Assembly (NCBI GenBank): GCA_003507515.1
Contig: DNVL01000259.1
Span: 1-6,118 of the forward strand
DNA from: Legionella sp.
Lineage (GTDB): Bacteria; Pseudomonadota; Gammaproteobacteria; Legionellales; Legionellaceae
Reading direction: 5' to 3'
Length of the DNA stretch: 6,118 bases
Below the pieces are notes generated by a model that did no database searches, was not told where the DNA came from, and saw only the letters and a program-made list of their open reading frames with translations. Below, in pieces: positions 1-6,118 of the stretch; position 1 is the stretch's first letter; each line of letters begins with the position of its first letter. The position numbers were made by a program, and so were the translations under genes.

Positions 1-1
1 G

Positions 2-1561
2 GATATGGGGCAGGCTCCAGAAGATAAAGGCTGGTGCTTTTCATCCATCTATGCGCCCGTTGTAGACTCCGTCATTGGCGATGAGCCGGGATTTGAAGCC
101 GATGAAGCCTTTCATGCCACGGTCGAAAAAATGCGCTCGTTTGATAAGGTCATCCCTTTAACACAGCCGGAGGGGTTACGGGCCATACTCAGGCCCTACC
201 AGCTCGAAGGGTTAACCTGGCTCAACTTGTTATGCGATGTCCATGTGGGCGGGATTTTGGCTGATGACATGGGGCTGGGTAAAACCGTGCAAATGTTGGC
301 ATTACTACAACATCGATGGGTGAATCAACCCCATACAACACCGCAAACGATCTTGGTGATTTGTCCAAAATCAGTCATCATGCACTGGCTTGCGCAAGTG
401 CAAAATTTAGTCCCGCGCCTGCCTTGTCGTATGCTTCATTCCCGTGATGTATTCGCAGGTGAGCGTCAGCCAACCCAACACCAGCTGTTATTGGCCTCGT
501 ATGGTTTGATACGTCATCATATCAAGATGCTTTCAACCTGGCGATTTGATCTATTGATATTAGATGAAGCCCAAATGATCAAAAATGAGCTGAGCCAAAC
601 CACACAAGCCATTAAACAGTTAAGTGCAACACAACGATTTGCATTAACAGGCACCCCCATTGAAAATCGTTTTGAAGAATTGGTGTCTATTTTCTCGTTC
701 TTAAACCCGCATGCCCCACTGAGCTTAAGTAGCGCGTCATCAACACCCGAGGCGGTACGCGACTTGGTGCAACGTGCGCTGCATCCTTTTGTGTTACGAC
801 GCCTGAAAGAAGATGTATTAGCTGATTTACCCCCCAAACAAGTGGAAAAAATTGCGTTGCCCATGACACATGATCAAGGGCACTTATATCAGGAATTGGT
901 CACCATATATCGCAATGAAATCATCAAGCATCAAGCGGCTCATGATTTACCGACTGAGGCGGAAAAGGCTTTTTTTCTAGAAGGCTTATTACGCTTACGC
1001 CAAGTGGCCACAGATCCTCAACAATTGTTAGGCGAAAAATTTCAACACTGCTCGTCTAATAAATTGATTTATCTGTCCAAACACATTCCTGTCCTCATTG
1101 AAAAAGGTCACCGCATCGTTGTGTTCTCTCAATTTTTAGGGACGTTAAGAGGCCTATCTGACGTGATGCGGGCGTTGAATATTCGCTTTAGTTATGTCGA
1201 TGGAGAAACGATCGATCGGGAACGAGAAATGGACCAGTTTCAATCCAATACAGCCATCAAAGTACTTCTTATTAGTTTACGGGTCGGTGGCGTTGGAATT
1301 GATTTAACCCATGCAGATGTATGTATTCTTGTTGACCCCTGGTGGAATGAAGCCGTTGAACAGCAAGCCATTGATCGCTTGCACCGTTTTGGTCAGAAAA
1401 AAACCGTCTCCGTTTTACGACTGATTTCTGAGCATTCCATTGAAGACAAGATGGAAATATTAAAGGAAAATAAAAGCGCATTAGCGGGCGCCATCGGTAA
1501 AACCAATCCAGATTTTCTCAGCCACTTAAAATGGGATGATTTCACAGAGATTTTTAAGTAG
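2..1561 (+). CDS. SNF2-family helicase/ATP-dependent DNA translocase, C-terminal part (5' end outside window)
   Basis: This is the ATPase core of a SNF2 (helicase superfamily 2) protein, which uses ATP to translocate along double-stranded DNA and remodel protein-DNA complexes. Counting from the ATG at 5, the motifs run in order: LRPYQLEGLTWL at 62-73, Walker A DMGLGKT at 88-94 (K93, T94), Walker B DEAQ at 187-190, motif III LTGTPIEN at 214-221, LRRLKEDV at 264-271, motif IV IVVFSQF at 371-377, motif V SLRVGGVGIDLT at 424-435, and motif VI DRLHRFGQ at 457-464 with arginine fingers R458 and R461. DEAQ and the lack of large insertions suit the bacterial/archaeal SSO1653-like group. Bacterial members are often about 1,000 residues with an N-terminal SWIM zinc finger. 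The frame is open to the left edge, so the ATG at 5 is probably internal. The 3' end overlaps the convergent NTPDase gene by 8 bp. The cellular role is unknown; transcription recycling or repair are guesses. Confidence 0.93.
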   Translation, partial: DMGQAPEDKGWCFSSIYAPVVDSVIGDEPGFEADEAFHATVEKMRSFDKVIPLTQPEGLRAILRPYQLEGLTWLNLLCDVHVGGILADDMGLGKTVQMLALLQHRWVNQPHTTPQTILVICPKSVIMHWLAQVQNLVPRLPCRMLHSRDVFAGERQPTQHQLLLASYGLIRHHIKMLSTWRFDLLILDEAQMIKNELSQTTQAIKQLSATQRFALTGTPIENRFEELVSIFSFLNPHAPLSLSSASSTPEAVRDLVQRALHPFVLRRLKEDVLADLPPKQVEKIALPMTHDQGHLYQELVTIYRNEIIKHQAAHDLPTEAEKAFFLEGLLRLRQVATDPQQLLGEKFQHCSSNKLIYLSKHIPVLIEKGHRIVVFSQFLGTLRGLSDVMRALNIRFSYVDGETIDREREMDQFQSNTAIKVLLISLRVGGVGIDLTHADVCILVDPWWNEAVEQQAIDRLHRFGQKKTVSVLRLISEHSIEDKMEILKENKSALAGAIGKTNPDFLSHLKWDDFTEIFK

Positions 1562-2720
1562 GCTCTTCTTGGACCAAACGATATAACAGCGCGCCCAAGG
1601 TCCAATCAATGCCTGTACCATTTAATTCATTCGCAACCCTTAATTGGGACGCCTGTAGTTGGTAGGTTGTATACAACAAGTGATCCAGGTATGTGGCGTT
1701 CGCACAATAACTGGAAAGAAACGCGCTCGACTCACTCGGGAAGTTTTTTTGTAGCTGGGACCAAGGTAAATAGCAATTGCCATTGATTTGTGACTCAAGC
1801 GCGCTTTGACTAGGCGTTTGAAGGACATGAAAGAACCGGTAGGTGTAATAAGCGCCCGAAGAAGCAATAAACGATACCCCCGCGGTCGGAAGCAGATGTT
1901 GTGTCACATCAAAACGTTGAATCATTCCGGCATAAATGTCGGAGCAAGGCATAAAATTAAACATCCCCGTGTCTGATCCAGATGGATAGCCCTCTGGAAA
2001 ACAACTGGCAGCACCGGCACTCGCGGCCATGGTGTCTCGTGCCTCATTGAGGCCTAACCCTAAGAAGCTTTGACTAAAGACGCGATAAGGGGTGTGATCA
2101 ATGGTCACGACGACTTCGTTATTGGGTTTACTGGTGTCCGTGGTCGCGAACGCAATTTGGGTTGAAGCCCCTCCCATATCGATATGACCGACCGTGGTGG
2201 TCGCACCGGGGTTGTCAAAATGATGCAGCAAATAATTAACATCTAACCAGCCATAAACCCCTTCCATTGTACCACTGATGGTTCCAATATTTTGGGGGCT
2301 TAATGAAAACGCATAATGATTCTGAATGTAACTAGAAACACTGGCGTAGATGGCGTCTTGTTGTGCCGGCGGTAATAATCGCATGCCGGCCGTGGCCAAT
2401 ACACTGACCGGCACTTGTGACAAATTCACGCCTTGGTCTTGCAAGGCCTGTGCTGCTGCATCCAAGACGGGTTTTAAAGACGCCCCTGCTGCGGCAGGGG
2501 TATTGGCATAAGAGGACAACCCTGGCGTACTGCTTTGGCTAAAGATGTCTTTAATCGCGGGGACAGGAAGAGAGGTTGTGTATTCAAAAACATGCGCTCG
2601 CGAACCCGAGCTGCCTGCATCGACAATGACCGCATATTGCGCACTGGACGCCAAAAGAGGCTCCATGGGGAAACAGGAAAAAAGAACAACCAGAATATAT
2701 TTTTTTATACTAAATCGCAT
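1554..2720 (-). CDS. Secreted GDA1/CD39-family nucleoside triphosphate diphosphohydrolase (apyrase)
   Basis: The enzyme hydrolyses nucleoside tri- and diphosphates to monophosphates using a divalent metal. Its 388 residues carry the apyrase conserved regions: ACR1 VDAGSSGSRAHVF at 33-45, ACR2 ATAGMR at 109-114, ACR3 GTMEGVYGW at 150-158 with likely catalytic base E153, ACR4 DMGGASTQ at 181-188, ACR5-like LGLGLNEARDT at 220-230, and C-terminal WTLGALLY at 373-380. An N-terminal signal (MRFSIKKY then a hydrophobic core) suggests export, with cleavage around residues 24-27 (LLASSA). The predicted mature part has four cysteines, C240, C259, C316 and C339, consistent with two disulfides in an oxidising compartment. 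C16 in the signal follows VLF-S, a poor lipobox. Length matches the L. pneumophila NTPDase Lpg1905 (about 390 residues), which is reported to support growth in host cells; whether this is its ortholog or a paralog cannot be told here. The ATG at 2720 has AAGGGG 8 nt upstream. It lies 114 bp downstream of eno on the same strand. Confidence 0.93.
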   Translation of the reverse strand: MRFSIKKYILVVLFSCFPMEPLLASSAQYAVIVDAGSSGSRAHVFEYTTSLPVPAIKDIFSQSSTPGLSSYANTPAAAGASLKPVLDAAAQALQDQGVNLSQVPVSVLATAGMRLLPPAQQDAIYASVSSYIQNHYAFSLSPQNIGTISGTMEGVYGWLDVNYLLHHFDNPGATTTVGHIDMGGASTQIAFATTDTSKPNNEVVVTIDHTPYRVFSQSFLGLGLNEARDTMAASAGAASCFPEGYPSGSDTGMFNFMPCSDIYAGMIQRFDVTQHLLPTAGVSFIASSGAYYTYRFFHVLQTPSQSALESQINGNCYLPWSQLQKNFPSESSAFLSSYCANATYLDHLLYTTYQLQASQLRVANELNGTGIDWTLGALLYRLVQEEPT

Positions 2721-2728
2721 GCTGAATA

Positions 2729-2734
2729 CCCCTT
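2729..2734 (-). promoter_or_regulatory. Ribosome binding site of the NTPDase gene
   Basis: On the minus strand AAGGGG lies 8 nt before the ATG at 2720. It fixes the start codon, which is also the one that gives a proper signal peptide. A TATTAT just upstream (2735-2740) resembles a -10 box, but a transcript starting from it would begin in or after this site, so it is unlikely to be the working promoter. Confidence 0.7.
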
Positions 2735-2785
2735 ATAATAGCCAGTCCGATTAAATTAAATAAACTTTTTGTTTTTTTTTGCAGC

Positions 2786-2803
2786 TTAATTTATCATAAT
2801 TAA
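2786..2803. repeat. AT-only inverted repeat (TTAATT, 6-nt loop, AATTAA)
   Basis: The arms at 2786-2791 and 2798-2803 are perfect 6-bp complements around TATCAT. It overlaps the -10 and spacer of the candidate NTPDase promoter, so it could be an operator half-site pair. As RNA the stem would be weak and it lacks a downstream T-run on either strand, so it is not a terminator. In such AT-rich sequence a repeat this short can arise by chance. Confidence 0.35.
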
Positions 2804-2816
2804 ACCAGAATGTCCA
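2788..2816 (-). promoter_or_regulatory. Candidate sigma70 promoter for the NTPDase gene
   Basis: On the minus strand TGGACA (complement of 2811-2816, five of six bases of the -35 consensus) is followed after 17 bp by TAAATT (complement of 2788-2793, four of six of the -10). Transcription would start near 2781, giving a leader of about 60 nt that contains the A-tract. This would allow expression independent of eno. The call rests on consensus matching only, and AT-rich DNA gives false matches easily. Confidence 0.35.
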
Positions 2817-2834
2817 TCATAAGGCATTTTTGCT

Positions 2835-4112
<1,278 letters not shown>

Positions 4113-4115
4113 TTA

Positions 4116-4120
4116 TCCTT
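4116..4120 (-). promoter_or_regulatory. Ribosome binding site of eno
   Basis: On the minus strand AAGGA sits 6 nt before the ATG at 4109, within the purine-rich AAAGGGAAGGA. It is a strong site, as expected for a highly translated glycolytic gene. Confidence 0.75.
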
Positions 4121-4137
4121 CCCTTTGAAATGCTGCT

Positions 4138-4166
4138 ATTGTTTTGCTAGAAGCCTGTCATGTCAA
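4138..4166 (-). promoter_or_regulatory. Candidate sigma70 promoter of eno
   Basis: On the minus strand a perfect TTGACA (complement of 4161-4166) is followed after 17 bp by AACAAT (complement of 4138-4143, four of six bases of the -10 consensus). The start would fall near 4131, giving a short leader of about 22 nt that still includes the whole ribosome binding site. A consensus -35 with ideal spacing makes this the best-supported promoter in the window. Confidence 0.6.
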
Positions 4167-4201
4167 GTACAAGATTGATTGCTCACTGATTTCATGTTCA
4201 A
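4158..4201 (+). repeat. Two direct copies of TCATGT(T)CAA in the eno/yajQ promoter region
   Basis: TCATGTCAA at 4158-4166 and TCATGTTCAA at 4192-4201 differ by one inserted T and start 34 bp apart. The first covers the eno -35 box and the second touches the proposed yajQ -10 box. A further tandem TGTCA TGTCA lies at 4156-4165. The arrangement could bind one regulator acting on both genes, but boxes this short may be chance. Confidence 0.35.
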
Positions 4202-4203
4202 AT
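4175..4203 (+). promoter_or_regulatory. Candidate promoter of yajQ
   Basis: TTGATT at 4175-4180 (four of six of the -35 consensus) is followed after 17 bp by TCAAAT at 4198-4203 (four of six of the -10). The start would be near 4210, leaving about 25 nt before the ATG with the ribosome binding site intact. The -35 boxes of this promoter and the eno promoter are only 8 bp apart, back to back. Consensus is modest, so this is tentative. Confidence 0.35.
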
Positions 4204-4219
4204 ACCGGCATAAATCCTT

Positions 4220-4225
4220 GGGAGA
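4220..4225 (+). promoter_or_regulatory. Ribosome binding site of yajQ
   Basis: GGGAGA at 4220-4225 precedes the ATG at 4235 by 9 nt. It supports this start, which also gives the MP-x-FDI beginning conserved in the YajQ family. Confidence 0.65.
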
Positions 4226-4234
4226 ACCCACATC

Positions 4235-4720
4235 ATGCCAACATTTGATATCATTTCTGAAGTGAATGAAACAGAATTACGCCACGCGGTTGAAAATGCC
4301 GTGCGTGAAATGACCACGCGTTTTGATTTTCGTGGTGTTGAGGCTAGCATTGTGCTCAACGAGCTATCCGTGACGCTCAAATCTGAATCCGATTTTCAAG
4401 TTCGGCAATTGGAGGATTTATTTCGCAATCATGCCACTAAACGCGGGCTCGATGCTTCAGGTGTTGAGATGGAAGACAAACCAGTGCACTGTGGCAAAAT
4501 GTTCTCACTCACCCTAACGTTTAAACAAGGCATTGATCAACCGACTGCAAAAATCATCATCAAGTCTTTAAAAGACTCTAAAATCAAAGTACAGGCGTCC
4601 ATTCAAGGCGAAAAAATTCGCGTAACCGGTAAAAAACGTGATGATTTACAAGAGAGCATGGCTCACTTGAAAAAAGCCGAAATTGATGTGCCCTTGCAAT
4701 TTGATAATTTTCGCGATTAA
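4235..4720 (+). CDS. yajQ: YajQ family (UPF0234) nucleotide-binding protein
   Basis: A small cytosolic protein of 161 residues, the usual length for YajQ, built of two ferredoxin-like halves. Conserved stretches are MPTFDIISEVN at 1-11, RFDFRGVEA at 29-37, ESDFQVRQLEDL at 51-62, KDSKIKVQASIQG at 113-125, IRVTGKKRDDLQ at 128-139 and the C-terminal QFDNFRD at 155-161. E. coli YajQ binds nucleic acid or nucleotides; the Xanthomonas homolog is reported to bind cyclic di-GMP and to affect transcription of virulence genes. Which of these applies here cannot be read from sequence. It stands alone on its strand, divergent from eno and convergent with the peptide transporter gene, so it is probably monocistronic. 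The frame is intact with nothing unusual. Confidence 0.96.
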   Translation: MPTFDIISEVNETELRHAVENAVREMTTRFDFRGVEASIVLNELSVTLKSESDFQVRQLEDLFRNHATKRGLDASGVEMEDKPVHCGKMFSLTLTFKQGIDQPTAKIIIKSLKDSKIKVQASIQGEKIRVTGKKRDDLQESMAHLKKAEIDVPLQFDNFRD

Positions 4721-4735
4721 GACGCGGTTCGGATC

Positions 4736-4757
4736 AAGGGCACGCAGCCAGTGCCTT
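4736..4757 (+). terminator. Weak hairpin between yajQ and the transporter gene
   Basis: AAGGGCAC (4736-4743) can pair with GTGCCTT (4751-4757) around a 7-nt loop, giving seven base pairs with one bulged G. It lies in the 48-bp gap between two convergent genes, where a shared terminator is expected. No T-run follows on the plus strand, nor on the minus strand, so it is not a textbook intrinsic terminator. Confidence 0.25.
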
Positions 4758-4768
4758 CGAAAAGTGCA

Positions 4769-6118
4769 TCATCGTTGCATCAATCCATTCAACTTCGGCG
4801 AGGTCAACCACATCAATAAGGCCACAAACAACGCAGCGATCCCAATGCAACCAAACACGCCCGTATAAATCATCAAGGACTCAAGCCCCGGCTGCACCGT
4901 ACTGGCCAACGCCGTATAAGATGCTACCGAGGCCCCCGTAAATCCCGCCACGGCGGACGTTAAAAACCAAGCCCCCATGACAAATCCTGTCATTTTTTCA
5001 GGAACCAACTCCGCCACCATGGCAACCCCTAACGCCGAGACCAGCAATTCGCCCATGCTTTGAAACAAATAAGCCCCGATAAGCCATCCGGATGACACCA
5101 TGCCATGGGCATCATGCACAAACCGACAAAAATACAACGACAAGAAGCCCACGCCACAACACGTCATGCCGAGTGCAAATTTATACGGCGTGGCAAAAAC
5201 AATCCCGGCACGATTCAGGCGATGGTAAATCATTGCGAATACTGGACTCATGAGAATGATCCACATGCCGTTCAACGCCTGGAAACTCTGAGGATCGAGC
5301 GACATTGAAAAAAAATGGGCTTGCACATTGTTCACCGCAAATAGATTAAGCGACATCGGCATTTGTTGATACAACGTGAAAAATGCAACGGCTTCCAACA
5401 TTAAAATAAACGCCAAGACCATTCGCATACGAGACGATCGGCTTTCGTCACGCATGTAAAAAAAATACAGCGAAACAACCCCAAATGTCACCCACCAAAG
5501 GATGTTTTTTGTCAGCATCACGTGTTGCAGCAAATAGGCCGAAGCAAAGGCAAGACCCATCATGCCGAAAACCACCAGACCCCATTGCCAAACCCGAATG
5601 ATGTGATCATCCGCAGGCGTGCGGATCCCCACAAGATGCTGTTGCTGAAATCCATAATTGGCTAACCCGAGCAATATCCCTAAAAAGCTCGCCAAATAGG
5701 CATATGGATAACCATAACGACTAGACAATGCGGGTCCTACAAAGAGTGCGACAATTGCACCTAAATTGATGGCCATGTAGTAAAGGGTAAAGCCCGTGTG
5801 CAACCGCGGGTCTTGCGCATCATATGACTTAGCTAGCAAATTAGACGGGTTGGCCTTGAACAAGCCACCCCCCACACAAATCAACGCGAGCGCATCATAA
5901 ATACGCGACTTATCGGCCAAGGCCAACGCCAGATAACCCGCCGCGAGAACGATGAGCCCCAACACCAACGTGCGCTTCGTCCCGAGCACGCGATCACCCA
6001 AATACCCACCTAAGGCCACTAAGCCATACAGCAGTGCTGAAAACGCGCCGAATGTAGCGTAGGAATCCTGATAGGTCATCACTGCAAACCGCACAAAATA
6101 CAAGACAAATATCCCTTG
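4769..6118 (-). CDS. POT/PTR-family proton-dependent oligopeptide transporter (5' end outside window)
   Basis: An inner-membrane major facilitator protein of the proton-coupled oligopeptide family (DtpA/TppB-like), importing di- and tripeptides. Residues are numbered from the first whole codon at the right edge. Family signatures are GGYLGDRVLG at 37-46, FKANPSNLL at 87-95 (K88), the PTR2 motif FTLYYMAINLG at 110-120, E242 followed by FFTLYQQMPMSLN at 246-258, and GELLVSALG at 356-364 with E357. About 14 hydrophobic segments can be counted, including two extra helices between TM6 and TM7, as in bacterial POTs. The frame is open to the window edge as QGIFVLYFVRF, which fits the end of TM1. The codon at 6101-6103 is TTG inside that helix, so it is not the real start, and the ExxERFxYYG motif should lie just outside. 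Substrate range is not decidable. The E/K residues named are family-conserved proton or peptide sites by analogy. Confidence 0.93.
   Translation of the reverse strand, partial: QGIFVLYFVRFAVMTYQDSYATFGAFSALLYGLVALGGYLGDRVLGTKRTLVLGLIVLAAGYLALALADKSRIYDALALICVGGGLFKANPSNLLAKSYDAQDPRLHTGFTLYYMAINLGAIVALFVGPALSSRYGYPYAYLASFLGILLGLANYGFQQQHLVGIRTPADDHIIRVWQWGLVVFGMMGLAFASAYLLQHVMLTKNILWWVTFGVVSLYFFYMRDESRSSRMRMVLAFILMLEAVAFFTLYQQMPMSLNLFAVNNVQAHFFSMSLDPQSFQALNGMWIILMSPVFAMIYHRLNRAGIVFATPYKFALGMTCCGVGFLSLYFCRFVHDAHGMVSSGWLIGAYLFQSMGELLVSALGVAMVAELVPEKMTGFVMGAWFLTSAVAGFTGASVASYTALASTVQPGLESLMIYTGVFGCIGIAALFVALLMWLTSPKLNGLMQR

Larger units (their letters stand above)
2721..2834. other. AT-rich intergenic region between eno and the NTPDase gene
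   Basis: This 114-bp spacer is far richer in A+T than the genes on either side. Read on the minus strand it holds a candidate promoter, a short inverted repeat, an A-tract of nine As, a C and five As (2766-2780), then an AT-rich stretch leading to the ribosome binding site. Such A-tracts bend DNA and are typical targets of H-NS-type or similar nucleoid proteins; that role is an inference. No strong hairpin followed by a T-run is present in the minus direction, so nothing clearly terminates eno transcription before the NTPDase gene. No open reading frame of note lies inside. Confidence 0.6.

Noticed and set aside
517..869. Open frames on the minus strand within the SNF2 gene
   Set aside because: The plus-strand frame carries all helicase motifs across this stretch. 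The antisense frames show no family features.
1209..1218. CGATCGATCG repeat, with other CGATCG sites in the window
   Set aside because: It is coding sequence for TIDR in the SNF2 protein, and the copies are neither regularly spaced nor part of a longer conserved element.
2735..2740. TATTAT on the minus strand as a -10 box for the NTPDase gene
   Set aside because: The transcript would begin at or after the ribosome binding site, and no reasonable -35 lies 17 bp upstream.
2766..2780. T-run on the plus strand as a possible terminator
   Set aside because: No stem-loop precedes it on the plus strand, and no plus-strand gene ends nearby. On the minus strand it is an A-tract.
4211..4216. TAAATC as a -10 box for yajQ
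   Set aside because: The start point would fall inside the ribosome binding site at 4220-4225, leaving an untranslatable or leaderless-like message.

Overview
The window looks like chromosomal DNA from a gammaproteobacterium of the Legionellales, most likely Legionella-like. Two observations point there. The enolase has the Legionella style of sequence (N-terminal block with [25 protein letters not shown], and C-terminal [12 protein letters not shown]). There is also a secreted GDA1/CD39-family nucleoside triphosphate diphosphohydrolase, a eukaryote-type enzyme that among bacteria is best known from Legionella. Base composition, judged by eye, is near half G+C, higher than in L. pneumophila, so another member of the order is likelier than L. 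pneumophila itself. The placement is an inference from recalled family sequences, not a database result.

Layout from left to right. (1) The C-terminal two thirds or so of a SNF2-family DNA translocase, plus strand, cut by the left edge. (2) An exported NTPDase on the minus strand, tail to tail with the SNF2 gene and overlapping it by 8 bp. (3) A 114-bp AT-rich spacer. (4) Enolase (eno), minus strand, upstream of the NTPDase and pointing the same way. (5) A 125-bp divergent promoter region. (6) yajQ, plus strand. (7) A 48-bp convergent spacer with a weak hairpin. (8) A POT/PTR-family proton-coupled peptide transporter, minus strand, whose first codons lie beyond the right edge.

The genes do not form one pathway. 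Enolase is glycolysis, YajQ is a small nucleotide-binding protein, the SNF2 protein acts on DNA, and the NTPDase and the peptide transporter work at the cell envelope. If the host lives inside eukaryotic cells, the last two are plausibly the host-facing genes: one hydrolyses host nucleotides, the other takes up peptides as carbon and nitrogen source. All five reading frames look intact. No RNA gene, mobile element, CRISPR array or phage remnant is visible, and no non-coding stretch exceeds 125 bp. I did not find convincing evidence of an undescribed system. The points most worth a second look are the NTPDase with its AT-rich promoter region, and the compact eno/yajQ divergent control region with repeated TCATGT(T)CAA boxes.
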